Source: Salinimicrobium soli
Lineage (GTDB): Bacteria; Bacteroidota; Bacteroidia; Flavobacteriales; Flavobacteriaceae
NCBI RefSeq assembly: GCF_048323655.1
Contig: NZ_JBLUWW010000006.1
Coordinates: forward strand, 124,001-188,000
Direction: 5' to 3'
DNA: 64,000 bases
The position numbers were made by a program, and so were the translations under genes. Below the pieces are notes generated by a model that worked only from the letters and a program-made list of their open reading frames with translations, made no database searches and had not been told where the DNA came from. Position 1 is the first letter of the stretch. The number at the start of each line of letters is the position of its first letter. Below are positions 24,142-32,801 of the stretch, in pieces.

Positions 24142-26328
24142 ATGGCAACACTTCGATTTCAGGCCCTAAAAGAAACCCTTAACCGTAAACCAATTGAAGT
24201 TGACGAAAAGATCCGACGCTCAGAATTGTTCGGAAAGAACGTTTTCACTGAGAGCGTTATGCGTCAATTCCTTACAAAAGAAGCTTACCAGAGCGTAATG
24301 GAGGCAAACGCCACCGGAAAGAAAATTGACCGCACCATTGCCGATCACATTTCTACCGGGATGAAAGAATGGGCGATCTCTAAAGGAGCGACCCACTACA
24401 CTCACTGGTTCCAGCCTTTGACAGGAAGCACTGCTGAAAAGCACGATGCCTTTTTTGAAACGATTGGTGATGGCCTTGCAATCGAAAAATTTGGCGGTGG
24501 CCAATTGGTACAGCAGGAACCTGATGCTTCAAGTTTCCCACACGGTGGAATTAGAAACACTTTTGAAGCCCGTGGGTATACTGCCTGGGATCCTACTTCT
24601 CCTGCGTTCATTTATGGAACTACTCTATGTATTCCAAGTGTATTCGTTTCTTATACCGGGGAAGCGCTTGATTTTAAAACGCCACTTTTAAGAGCACTTC
24701 AGGCAGTGGATCACGCCGCTACCGATGTTGCTAAATATTTTGATAAAAATGTATCTAAAGTACAGGCAACGCTTGGTTGGGAGCAGGAATATTTCCTTGT
24801 GGACTCAGCACTTGCAGCGAGCAGACCTGATATCACCCTTGCGGGAAGAACCCTTTTAGGACATTCTCCTGCTAAAGGTCAGCAGTTGGATGATCACTAT
24901 TTTGGATCAATTCCGTCGCGAGTACTTGGTTTTATGCGCGATCTTGAGAAAGAATGTATGCTACTGGGAGTGCCGGTTAAGACCCGTCACAATGAGGTAG
25001 CTCCAAACCAGTTCGAGTTGGCGCCTATTTTTGAGGAGGCTAACCTTGCTGTAGATCATAACTCCCTGTTAATGGATGTGATGACCAGGGTGGCTGAGAG
25101 ACACAACTTTGTGGTCCTTTTCCATGAAAAACCTTTTGCGGGAATCAACGGAAGTGGAAAACACAACAACTGGTCTTTAAGTACAGATACCGGTGTTAAC
25201 CTTTTAGGTCCGGGTTCTACTCCAATGAAGAACCTGCAGTTCCTTACTTTCTTTATCAACACCATTAAAGCGGTGCATGATAATGAGGAGTTGTTAAGAG
25301 CTTCTATTGCAAGTGCATCTAACGACTTCCGTTTGGGAGCCAACGAAGCGCCTCCTGCTATTATTTCAACTTTTATCGGATCCCAATTAACTGAAGTTCT
25401 TGACGAACTCGAAAAAGTAACTGATGGGAAGCTTTCTCCGCAGGAAAAGACCGAACTAAAACTGAACGTGGTAGGAAAAATTCCGGAGATCCTCTTGGAT
25501 AATACCGACCGTAACAGGACTTCTTCTTTTGCCTTCACCGGAAATAAATTTGAGTTCCGTGCTGTTGGTTCTACTGCCAACTGTGCACAGCCAATGACAG
25601 TCCTCAATTCGATTGTGGCTAAACAGCTGAAGGAATTCAAAAAAGAGGTAGATGAGTTGATCAAAGGCAAGAAAATGAAGAAGGACGATGCCATCTTCAA
25701 TGTTCTTAGAGAATACATCAAGGACTCTAAAAATATCCGTTTTGAAGGAGATGGATATTCTGAAGCCTGGGAAAAAGAAGCAGCGAAACGCGGACTAAGT
25801 AATAATAAAAATACGCCTCAGGCTCTTAAGGCAAAAGTTTCTGAAAAGACCATTGCTTTATTTGAAGAGCTTGGAGTGATGAACCGAATCGAGACTGAAG
25901 CACGTCACGAGATCGAGCTTGAAGAATACGTAATGAAGGTGCAAATAGAAAGCCGTATTCTTGGAGATATCGCTAAGAACCACGTAATTCCTACAGCTAT
26001 ACGTTACCAGAACATTCTTATCGAGAACGTAAGGGGCTTGAAAGATATCTATGAAAATGACTTTAAGAAACACTCGAAAGAGCAACTTGAGATCATTGAA
26101 GATATTTCCCGCCATATTGCCAAGATCAATTCGGGAGTTACCAATATGGTAGAAGCACGTAAAAAGGCAAATAAGATTGAGGATGCCGAAGAAAAGGCAA
26201 TAGCCTACTGTGACAATGTGAAGCCTCATTTTGATGAGATCAGATACCACTGCGATAAATTAGAGTTGTTGGTAGACGATGAGATCTGGCCGCTAACCAA
26301 GTACAGAGAATTACTATTCATCAGATAA
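24142..26328 (+). CDS. glnN: Glutamine synthetase type III
   Basis: A 728-residue cytoplasmic ATP-dependent enzyme making glutamine from glutamate and ammonia. The length and the motifs are those of type III enzymes, not the 470-residue GlnA: THYTHWFQPLTG near 90-100, HDAFFE, the GGIRNTFEARGYTAWDPTSPAF segment, QEYFLVD near 225, RHNEVAPNQFELAPIFEEAN near 288, KPFAGINGSGKHNNWSL near 340, and NRTSSFAFTGNKFEFRAVGS near 460. The C-terminal 200 residues are helical and lysine-rich, as in the family. The start at 24142 follows a -7 box. A dyad at 24070-24090 may give nitrogen control. Terminator at 26351-26376. Confidence 0.97.
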   Translation: MATLRFQALKETLNRKPIEVDEKIRRSELFGKNVFTESVMRQFLTKEAYQSVMEANATGKKIDRTIADHISTGMKEWAISKGATHYTHWFQPLTGSTAEKHDAFFETIGDGLAIEKFGGGQLVQQEPDASSFPHGGIRNTFEARGYTAWDPTSPAFIYGTTLCIPSVFVSYTGEALDFKTPLLRALQAVDHAATDVAKYFDKNVSKVQATLGWEQEYFLVDSALAASRPDITLAGRTLLGHSPAKGQQLDDHYFGSIPSRVLGFMRDLEKECMLLGVPVKTRHNEVAPNQFELAPIFEEANLAVDHNSLLMDVMTRVAERHNFVVLFHEKPFAGINGSGKHNNWSLSTDTGVNLLGPGSTPMKNLQFLTFFINTIKAVHDNEELLRASIASASNDFRLGANEAPPAIISTFIGSQLTEVLDELEKVTDGKLSPQEKTELKLNVVGKIPEILLDNTDRNRTSSFAFTGNKFEFRAVGSTANCAQPMTVLNSIVAKQLKEFKKEVDELIKGKKMKKDDAIFNVLREYIKDSKNIRFEGDGYSEAWEKEAAKRGLSNNKNTPQALKAKVSEKTIALFEELGVMNRIETEARHEIELEEYVMKVQIESRILGDIAKNHVIPTAIRYQNILIENVRGLKDIYENDFKKHSKEQLEIIEDISRHIAKINSGVTNMVEARKKANKIEDAEEKAIAYCDNVKPHFDEIRYHCDKLELLVDDEIWPLTKYRELLFIR

Positions 26329-26350
26329 TCCTCAAGTTTTTTATAATTAT

Positions 26351-26376
26351 AAAGCCACACCTAACGTGTGGCTTTT
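26351..26376 (+). terminator. Terminator of glnN
   Basis: AAAGCCACAC-ctaac-GTGTGGCTTT stem with T run, 22 nt after the stop codon. Confidence 0.85.
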
Positions 26377-26413
26377 CCTTTATTCTGAAGTGGCTAAAAG
26401 CTTAAAAACTCTG

Positions 26414-26421
26414 TATCTTTG
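26414..26421 (+). promoter_or_regulatory. -7 promoter box of purM (TATCTTTG)
   Basis: Exact TAnnTTTG match, 19 bp before the start codon, giving a very short leader. Confidence 0.6.
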
Positions 26422-26440
26422 AAGCCACAAACACACCAAC

Positions 26441-27622
26441 ATGAGCAAAGAGATCAGTAAAAGATATGCCGGTAGAGGTGTATCGGCAGGAAAAGAAGAT
26501 GTACACAACGCTATAAAGAACGTCGACAAAGGACTTTTTCCGCAGGCATTCTGTAAGATCGTTCCCGATCATCTTACAGGAGACGAGGACTACTGTCTCA
26601 TCATGCATGCCGATGGTGCGGGTACCAAATCTTCCCTGGCTTATATGTACTGGAAAGAGACCGGCGACCTTTCCGTCTGGAAAGGAATTGCCCAGGATGC
26701 CCTTATCATGAACATCGATGATCTCCTGTGTGTGGGTGCTGTTGACAACATTATGCTTTCCTCAACCATCGGCCGTAACAAGAACCTGGTGCCAGGAGAG
26801 GTGATTTCTGCTATTATTAATGGTACAGAAGAGCTCCTTCAAGATCTTAAAAGCTTCGGAATAAATATTCACTCCACAGGTGGCGAAACTGCCGATGTAG
26901 GCGACCTCGTGCGCACCATAATCGTCGACTCTACCGTGACTGCGCGTATGAAGCGCAGTGAGGTGATCGACAATGCGAACATCAAACCCGGAAATGTGAT
27001 CGTGGGACTTTCTTCCTTTGGGCAGGCTTCTTACGAGAAAGAATATAACGGCGGAATGGGCAGTAACGGTTTGACCTCTGCACGCCATGATGTGTTCAGC
27101 AATTATTTGGCAATAAAATATCCGGAAAGTTTTGACTCCGCTATCCCGAATGACCTGGTTTACGGAGGTTCGAAAAATCTGACAGACGAAGTGGAAAATT
27201 CCCCACTTGATGCGGGGAAACTGGTGCTTTCCCCGACCCGGACTTATGCGCCGGTGATCAAGAAGATCCTGGAAAAGTATTCGAAAAATGACATTTTTGG
27301 AATGGTTCATTGCAGCGGTGGAGCACAGACGAAAGTGTTGCATTTCGTTGACAAAGTTCATGTGGTAAAAGACAATCTTTTTGAGGTGCCTCCACTGTTT
27401 AAACTTATTCAGGAAGAAAGCGGCACCGACTGGAAAGAAATGTACCAGGTCTTCAACATGGGACACCGCATGGAACTTTATGTGGATGAATCGATCGCTG
27501 AAGATATTATCGCAATTTCCAAATCCTTCGAAGTAGATGCAAAGATCGTGGGCAGGGTAGAGGCTTCTGAAGAGAAAAAGCTTACGATCAAAAGCGAGTT
27601 TGGAAAGTTTGAGTACAGGTAA
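26441..27622 (+). CDS. purM: Phosphoribosylformylglycinamidine cyclo-ligase (AIR synthase)
   Basis: A 393-residue PurM-type ATP-grasp-unrelated synthetase that closes the imidazole ring in purine synthesis (FGAM plus ATP to AIR). N-terminal residues show YAGRGVSAGKEDVHNAI, HADGAGTKSSLAYMYWKETGD and QDALIMNIDDLLCVGA, the conserved nucleotide-binding and metal region; later come GGETADVGDLVRTI, GLSSFGQASYEKEYNGGMGSNGLTSARH and VFNMGHRMELYV. It is longer than the 345-residue E. coli enzyme, as usual in Bacteroidota. Single gene with its own short-leader promoter. Confidence 0.93.
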   Translation: MSKEISKRYAGRGVSAGKEDVHNAIKNVDKGLFPQAFCKIVPDHLTGDEDYCLIMHADGAGTKSSLAYMYWKETGDLSVWKGIAQDALIMNIDDLLCVGAVDNIMLSSTIGRNKNLVPGEVISAIINGTEELLQDLKSFGINIHSTGGETADVGDLVRTIIVDSTVTARMKRSEVIDNANIKPGNVIVGLSSFGQASYEKEYNGGMGSNGLTSARHDVFSNYLAIKYPESFDSAIPNDLVYGGSKNLTDEVENSPLDAGKLVLSPTRTYAPVIKKILEKYSKNDIFGMVHCSGGAQTKVLHFVDKVHVVKDNLFEVPPLFKLIQEESGTDWKEMYQVFNMGHRMELYVDESIAEDIIAISKSFEVDAKIVGRVEASEEKKLTIKSEFGKFEYR

Positions 27623-27677
27623 ATTTTATTTCACACAAAGCAAAATAAGATAAAAATAAGCGCACTAAGAGATTGGG

Positions 27678-28061
27678 TTAATTCACTATTCTGTGAATTC
27701 CATCTTTAAGAAGTTTGGTGTTGAAATTGATCAATAGGCCCAGCTTCAGCTCAGATAGTTTAAGGTAAGTGAGAAGTTGTGCGAAATGGACAGGTGCAAG
27801 ATTCTCCAATGATTTTATTTCAATAATAATTTCATTTTCTACCAAAAGGTCTATCCTATACCCTACATCCATTTTTACATCTTTGTATAAAAAAGGCATT
27901 GGATGTTGCTGCTTGACTTCAAGACCGGCATTTCTGAGGTCATAGGCCAATGCGTTTTCATAAGATGATTCAAGCAAACCCGGTCCAAGGTTTTTGTGCA
28001 GCTCGAGAGCAATTCCAATAATCTTGTATGATAAATTTCCCTCCATTGCCTTAAGATACAA
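27678..28061 (-). CDS. GxxExxY-family protein
   Basis: A 127-residue protein of the GxxExxY family: GIALELHKNLGPGLLESSYENALAYDLRNAGLEVKQQ contains the name-giving G-LLE-SSY element, followed by YRIDLLVENEIIIEIKSLENLAPVHFAQLLTYLKL with the D...E-x-K arrangement of a PD-(D/E)xK nuclease-like core, and LGLLINF. Members are abundant in Bacteroidota and have no assigned role; nuclease activity is only suggested by the fold. It lies alone on the minus strand between purM and msrA. Confidence 0.85.
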   Translation of the reverse strand: MYLKAMEGNLSYKIIGIALELHKNLGPGLLESSYENALAYDLRNAGLEVKQQHPMPFLYKDVKMDVGYRIDLLVENEIIIEIKSLENLAPVHFAQLLTYLKLSELKLGLLINFNTKLLKDGIHRIVN

Positions 28062-28120
28062 TTCTTTATGAAATCCCTTTGTGCTCTTTCTTTACTCTCT
28101 GTGGTCTTTGTGTGAAAAAT

Positions 28121-28597
28121 TCAAGAGATAATTTTCTTTGTAACCTTCAGCTTCGGCTCAATATACCTCTTACAAAAAGGCGCTTCAGGATGCTTTATAT
28201 AGTAGTCTTGAATAGCTTCCCTGGAGGCCTCAAATTTCCGGAAAGGCAGAACTTTCGTGACAATTTTTTCGGAAAATTCCTGCTGCAGCTTTTCCAGGGT
28301 CTTTTCTGCTGCTTTACCATCTTCTGAAGAGAAATAGTAGATCGCGCTGCGATACTTTCCGCGGAAGGAATGTCGGGAAGTGGAGCTGTGGGTGTGAAGA
28401 TGCACCCGGATAAGCTGTTCCAAAAATGCCTTTTTTGAATGGTAATGAACAATGACAGCTTCCGAAAGTTCTGAAGCAGCTCCTTCCGAAGCTATATATC
28501 CCTGTTCGACTTTGACCACCCCCGGTACCGATTGAAAAACAGCTTCGGTACACCAGTGACAACCTCCGCCCAAACCTATTTTCTTCAGTTGACTCAT
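28121..28597 (-). CDS. msrA: Peptide-methionine (S)-S-oxide reductase MsrA
   Basis: A 158-residue cytoplasmic repair enzyme that reduces methionine-S-sulfoxide. The catalytic motif is GGCHWCTEAVFQ (catalytic Cys13 or 14) where histidine replaces the usual phenylalanine of GCFWC, followed by VPGVVKVEQGYIAS. The acidic residue of SEAVIVHYHSKK and a probable resolving cysteine in EAPFCKRYIEPKL are present. It is slightly shorter than typical MsrA (about 175-210). The variant motif marks a divergent subgroup rather than loss of function. Residues KKAF are encoded by a 19-mer that recurs in the terminator at 13360. Confidence 0.9.
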   Translation of the reverse strand: MSQLKKIGLGGGCHWCTEAVFQSVPGVVKVEQGYIASEGAASELSEAVIVHYHSKKAFLEQLIRVHLHTHSSTSRHSFRGKYRSAIYYFSSEDGKAAEKTLEKLQQEFSEKIVTKVLPFRKFEASREAIQDYYIKHPEAPFCKRYIEPKLKVTKKIIS

Positions 28598-28709
28598 CCC
28601 AAATAAGGTAGTTTATTTCAGCTGAATCGGCAATTTTCGGCCCATTTTTCGGGCTGTAGGAATTTTTTTCCGCAGAAAAAAGCATTCTTAAAAATCCGTG
28701 GATTTATCG

Positions 28710-28717
28710 TAAATTTG
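28710..28717 (+). promoter_or_regulatory. -7 promoter box of prfA (TAAATTTG)
   Basis: Exact TAnnTTTG match, 19 bp before the start codon. Confidence 0.55.
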
Positions 28718-28736
28718 CGCTTTACAAGAAGATGTT

Positions 28737-29813
28737 ATGATCGAGAAATTGAATATTGTGAAGCAACGTTTTGACGAGGTGAATGACCTGATCATTCAGC
28801 CCGCGGTGATTGCTGATCAAAAGCGTTATATTGAACTGAACAAGGAGTACAAGGAGCTGAAAAAGCTGATGGACGAGCGTGAGAAATACATGACGCTTAG
28901 CCAGAATATTTCTGAAGCCGAGGAGATCATTGCCGATGGCAGCGATCCCGAAATGACCGAGATGGCGAAGATGCAGATGGAAGAGGCCAAGGAACAACTC
29001 CCTGCTTTGGAAGAGAAGATAAGAATGATGCTCGTACCGAAAGATCCTGAAGATGCCAAGAACGTGGTGATGGAGATACGTGCCGGTACCGGAGGAGATG
29101 AAGCGAGTATCTTCGCGGGAGATCTTTACCGTATGTACACCAAATACATTGAGAGCAAAGGCTGGAAACACCAGATCGTTGACTTTAGCGAAGGGACCAG
29201 CGGCGGATTCAAGGAGATCATTTTTGATGTGACCGGCGAAGACGTATACGGAACTTTGAAGTTTGAAGCCGGGGTACACCGTGTACAACGTGTGCCGCAA
29301 ACCGAGACCCAAGGTCGGGTGCATACCTCTGCAGCTACTGTGATGGTATTGCCCGAAGCTGAAGAATTTGATGTGGAGATCGATCCTAAGGATGTGAGAA
29401 TTGACTACTTCTGTTCTTCAGGACCGGGAGGGCAGTCGGTGAACACCACCTATTCGGCGGTTCGATTGACGCACATACCTACAGGATTGGTTGCACAGTG
29501 CCAGGATCAGAAATCTCAGCACAAGAACAAGGATAAAGCGTTCAGGGTTTTAAGATCCAGGCTTTACGAAATGGAGTTGGCAAAGAAGATGGAAGCAGAT
29601 GCTGCCAAACGAAACTCGATGGTTTCCAGTGGTGACCGTAGTGCAAAGATCCGTACCTACAATTACGCGCAGGGCCGGGTGACCGATCACCGTATTGGAC
29701 TAACTTTGTATGATCTTTCAAATATTATCAACGGAGATATTCAGAAGATCATTGATGAGCTGCAACTTGTAGAAAATACAGAGAAATTGAAGGCGAACTC
29801 AGACGTCTTTTAG
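28737..29813 (+). CDS. prfA: Peptide chain release factor 1
   Basis: A 358-residue factor that recognises UAA and UAG at the ribosomal A site and triggers peptide release. Domain 1 is a helical coiled coil (1-100), domain 2 holds the anticodon-mimic region, and domain 3 has FCSSGPGGQSVNTTYSAVRLTHIPTGL with the methylated GGQ loop. VHRVQRVPQTETQGRVHTSAATV is also diagnostic. The release-factor-1 PxT tripeptide (VPQTE... then PQTE) context is partly visible. Length is standard. A terminator follows at 29828-29856, so it is not fused transcriptionally to pyrF by design. Confidence 0.97.
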   Translation: MIEKLNIVKQRFDEVNDLIIQPAVIADQKRYIELNKEYKELKKLMDEREKYMTLSQNISEAEEIIADGSDPEMTEMAKMQMEEAKEQLPALEEKIRMMLVPKDPEDAKNVVMEIRAGTGGDEASIFAGDLYRMYTKYIESKGWKHQIVDFSEGTSGGFKEIIFDVTGEDVYGTLKFEAGVHRVQRVPQTETQGRVHTSAATVMVLPEAEEFDVEIDPKDVRIDYFCSSGPGGQSVNTTYSAVRLTHIPTGLVAQCQDQKSQHKNKDKAFRVLRSRLYEMELAKKMEADAAKRNSMVSSGDRSAKIRTYNYAQGRVTDHRIGLTLYDLSNIINGDIQKIIDELQLVENTEKLKANSDVF

Positions 29814-29827
29814 ATATAAACTTTTTC

Positions 29828-29856
29828 AAAGCTGCCGGTTCGCCGGCAGCTTTTTT
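29828..29856 (+). terminator. Terminator of prfA
   Basis: AAAGCTGCCGG-ttcg-CCGGCAGCTTT followed by TTT: an 11-bp stem with the stable TTCG loop, 14 nt after the stop codon. Confidence 0.9.
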
Positions 29857-29873
29857 CTTTCTAACCCAACCTC

Positions 29874-30683
29874 ATGACAACTCAACACCTGGTAAAAGAA
29901 ATAAAGCGTAAGAAGTCTTTCTTGTGCATTGGTCTGGATGTGGACCTTGAGAAAATTCCGCAACACCTCCTGGAGGAGGAAGATCCGATCTTTGCCTTTA
30001 ATAAAGCCATCATCGATGCCACCCATCACCTTGCCGTTGCTTATAAGCCTAATCTGGCTTTCTACGAAGCCTATGGGATCAACGGGCTGAAAGCTTTGGG
30101 GAAAACCATCGATTATCTGAATGAAAAACATCCTGAGATCTTTACTATTGCCGATGCTAAACGTGGAGATATCGGAAATACCTCAGGCATGTACGCAAAA
30201 GCCTTTTTTGAGGACCTGAATTTTGATTCGGTTACCGTGGCGCCATATATGGGTAGGGATTCCGTAGAGCCATTTTTGGAATACAAAGATAAACACACCA
30301 TTCTGTTGGCTTTAACTTCGAACCAGGGCGCTTTTGATTTTCAGACCCAAAAGATGGATGGTGAGGAACTGTACAAAAAAGTACTGGAGGTATCCAAAAC
30401 CTGGAAGAACGCTCAAAATTTAATGTACGTGGTGGGTGCTACCAAAGCAGAGTTCCTGGCAGATATTAGAAAGATCATTCCAGAAAATTTCCTGCTGGTG
30501 CCCGGAGTGGGTGCACAGGGCGGAAGTCTTGAAGAGGTCTGCAAATATGGAATGAATGGAAATGTGGGGCTGCTTATAAATTCATCCAGAGGTGTTTTGT
30601 ATGCCTCTAAAGAAAAGGATTTTGCTGAAAAAGCTGCCGAAGTGGCCAAAGACCTGCAGCAACAGATGGCCGGTTTCCTGTAG
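29874..30683 (+). CDS. pyrF: Orotidine 5'-phosphate decarboxylase
   Basis: A 269-residue TIM-barrel enzyme producing UMP from OMP, the last step of pyrimidine synthesis. The subgroup is the longer type 2 form: FLCIGLDVDLEKIPQHL, AFNKAIIDATHHLAVAYKPNLAFYEAYG, then the catalytic TIADAKRGDIGNTSGMYAKAFF with the Lys-Asp charge network, VTVAPYMGRDSVEPFL, and LLVPGVGAQGGSLEEV near the phosphate site. It starts 18 nt after the prfA terminator; read-through could link them. Confidence 0.96.
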   Translation: MTTQHLVKEIKRKKSFLCIGLDVDLEKIPQHLLEEEDPIFAFNKAIIDATHHLAVAYKPNLAFYEAYGINGLKALGKTIDYLNEKHPEIFTIADAKRGDIGNTSGMYAKAFFEDLNFDSVTVAPYMGRDSVEPFLEYKDKHTILLALTSNQGAFDFQTQKMDGEELYKKVLEVSKTWKNAQNLMYVVGATKAEFLADIRKIIPENFLLVPGVGAQGGSLEEVCKYGMNGNVGLLINSSRGVLYASKEKDFAEKAAEVAKDLQQQMAGFL

Positions 30684-30753
30684 ATAGCTACCTACTTTCT
30701 TCCTTCTTTCAGATTTTCTTGGTATATTAAGTAAATAGCTAAAAATCAGAAAG

Positions 30754-31551
30754 ATGAGAACTTTTGTTGATCAGCTTGACCGGGAATTAACTATTGAAAA
30801 TCCACCTAAAAGGATCGTTTCACTGGTTCCCAGCCAGACGGAGTTGCTCGTAGACCTTCAGCTGGAAAATGCCATTTGTGGTGTGACCAAGTTCTGCGTT
30901 CATCCTCCTGATCTAAAGAAACAGAAACAAGTAGTTGGCGGTACCAAGCAGGTAAATGCTGATAAGATTGCTGAGCTTGGACCAGACATTATCCTGTGTA
31001 ACAAAGAAGAAAATACTCCTGAGATAGTCTATGAACTTGAAAAAATTGCTCCGGTGCATGTATCTGATATCAAGACAATAGATGATTCACTGGAACTCAT
31101 AAGGGAGTATGGGGAGATCTTTGAAACCCGCGAGAAAGCGTCAGAAATAGTGCGCGATATCGACGATCAGAGAAAGGATTTTCTGAAATTTATGGAAGGG
31201 AAACCTGAGAAAAAGGTGGCTTATATGATCTGGAAGAATCCTTGGATGGCAGTAGGAAAAGATACTTTCGTTGATCATTTAATGGGCCTGAACAACTTCA
31301 GAAATATTTTTGAAAATGAGGATTCGCGCTATCCTGAAGTTTCGATAGATGAGGTCAAAGAGGCAGATTTGATACTGCTGTCTACGGAACCATTTCCGTT
31401 TAAAGATAAAGATAAAGAGGAGTTGGGAATTGAGGTGAGGAAGGATCGCATCCACATTGTGGATGGTGAATTTTTTAGCTGGTATGGCTCCAGGTTGCAG
31501 AAAGCTTTCGGCTACTTCCGGAAACTTCAGTCAGAAGTTCTGGCCTCCTGA
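30754..31551 (+). CDS. BtuF/FecB-like helical-backbone metal receptor without signal peptide
   Basis: A 265-residue protein of the cluster of cobalamin or siderophore periplasmic binding proteins: RIVSLVPSQTELLVDLQLENAICGVTKFCVHPP near the N-terminus, VGGTKQVNADKIAELGPDIILCNKEEN in the first lobe, a long backbone helix, and VAYMIWKNPWMAVGKDTFVDHLMGLNNFRNIF in the second. There is no signal peptide or lipobox at MRTFVDQLDRELTIE, so it appears cytoplasmic. No ABC permease or ATPase genes are nearby. Stand-alone cytoplasmic homologues are common in this group and their ligand is unknown. Its end overlaps the convergent gene at 31527 by 25 bp. Confidence 0.85.
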   Translation: MRTFVDQLDRELTIENPPKRIVSLVPSQTELLVDLQLENAICGVTKFCVHPPDLKKQKQVVGGTKQVNADKIAELGPDIILCNKEENTPEIVYELEKIAPVHVSDIKTIDDSLELIREYGEIFETREKASEIVRDIDDQRKDFLKFMEGKPEKKVAYMIWKNPWMAVGKDTFVDHLMGLNNFRNIFENEDSRYPEVSIDEVKEADLILLSTEPFPFKDKDKEELGIEVRKDRIHIVDGEFFSWYGSRLQKAFGYFRKLQSEVLAS

Positions 31552-31718
31552 TTTTTCTCCATTCGCCTGATCTCTTGCATGATCTTGCATGCTTTGTCGT
31601 TGAGCAGGTCACTTCTATCTTTGTCGATCAAGGCCAGCTCATACGACCGCCGCATCAGGAAAGTATACTTTTCCTGAAGCTTCTCTAAGGTAGATCTTGG
31701 TTCAAATAGTCTGAACAT
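31527..31718 (-). CDS. Lacal_2735-family small protein
   Basis: A 63-residue basic, helical protein: MFRLFEPRSTLEKLQEKYTF at the start, then LMRRSYELALIDKDRSDLLNDKACKIM, matching the pattern of a small family of flavobacterial proteins of unknown role. No membrane segment. It is convergent with the metal-receptor gene, sharing 25 bp at the 3' ends. Confidence 0.75.
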   Translation of the reverse strand: MFRLFEPRSTLEKLQEKYTFLMRRSYELALIDKDRSDLLNDKACKIMQEIRRMEKNQEARTSD

Positions 31719-31910
31719 ATTTATTGCTTCTTTCTACAAATATATCCAGCTGTTTCTCGAATAATTGCTAACCAGTAGTTAAGCTTGTTTTAAAAATGCT
31801 CTTCTGAAGCACCTGTATTGTTAAAAACTTTAGAATTATTGGATCAATCGTAGGGTATCAGCAGAATTGTGAAGATTTAACATTGTCAATAACCTCTAAA
31901 AATCTCATTT

Positions 31911-32615
31911 TTAGTCCTGTAGCGCAAACACTCTTTTTAGGAGATCTGTAGTTCGTGCAGCAAAGTTATTTCTGATCTCTTTTTCCTCTACCGCGATCAT
32001 CGTAAAAACGCCTTTTAGAGCTTCTTTAGTTACATAATCGGGTAGATCAGGGTTCACATTCGAAGTTAATGGAAGTTGGTTGTAGCGCTGAATAATATTT
32101 GACCATACTTGTGTCGCGCCCACTTCATCAAGAGAATTAGTGATTACCGGATTAAATTTGGCGTATAAAGGATCGCTGGTCTTCTGAGAAAGATAAGCGG
32201 TGGCCGCTGTATCTTCTCCAAGTAAAATATTTCTAGCATCATTGAACGTGATCTCCTTCACGGCATTGACAAAAATAGGTGTGGCTTCTTTAACGGCATC
32301 TTCGGCGGCACGGTTCAAAACCTTCAAACCTTCATCGGCCAGGGAATTGAGTCCGACGTCGCGCAAGGCTTTATCTACTTTCTGAAGTTCGGGAGGCAAA
32401 GTGATCCGCACCAGTTCATTGCTGAAAAAGCCGTTTTCCTGCGCCAGTTTTGAAACCTGCTGGTCAATACCTTTATCTAATGCCTGTCTTAGCCCGGCCG
32501 CAACTTCAGCGTTTGAAATATAACCGCCTTCCTGCGGAAGGTTGTCTGCTATCTGTTGCAATTCAGCGCAACCGAAAAAGAGTGGCAACAGGAGGAGAAG
32601 GTAAATTTTTTTCAT
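31911..32615 (-). CDS. DUF4197 lipoprotein
   Basis: A 234-residue lipoprotein; the start at 32615 gives the signal peptide KKIYLLLLLPLFFGC with lipidated cysteine. The mature part is mainly helical: VAAGLRQALDKGIDQQVSKLAQENGFFSNELVRITLPPELQKV, then GLKVLNRAAEDAVKEATPIFVNAVKEITFNDARNILLGEDTAATAYLSQKT and YVTKEALKGVFTMIAVEEKEIRNN. This order is that of DUF4197, found in many Bacteroidota and Proteobacteria, with no known function. Single gene, probably anchored in the inner leaflet of the outer membrane. Confidence 0.85.
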   Translation of the reverse strand: MKKIYLLLLLPLFFGCAELQQIADNLPQEGGYISNAEVAAGLRQALDKGIDQQVSKLAQENGFFSNELVRITLPPELQKVDKALRDVGLNSLADEGLKVLNRAAEDAVKEATPIFVNAVKEITFNDARNILLGEDTAATAYLSQKTSDPLYAKFNPVITNSLDEVGATQVWSNIIQRYNQLPLTSNVNPDLPDYVTKEALKGVFTMIAVEEKEIRNNFAARTTDLLKRVFALQD

Positions 32616-32801
32616 AATCAGGGGTTTTTCCAAAGGTATCGAATTCAGAAGGAAGAAATTCTTAAACAAAAGTTATCCTGAAATTGATGGTCTTTTTCCG
32701 AATAATGGCTGAAAAAGGGGACATTTTGAATAAATAGTAAAATATGCACAGTTCCTTCCTAAATTCGTAAATTGCGGTCCCTAAAACGTTTTCGAAAGAA
32801 C

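Noticed and set aside
25056..25721. Long open frame antisense to glnN
   Set aside because: Shadow of the strongly conserved glutamine synthetase; composition follows the codon bias of the opposite strand.
26762..27466. Long open frame antisense to purM
   Set aside because: Shadow frame; no start context or family motif.
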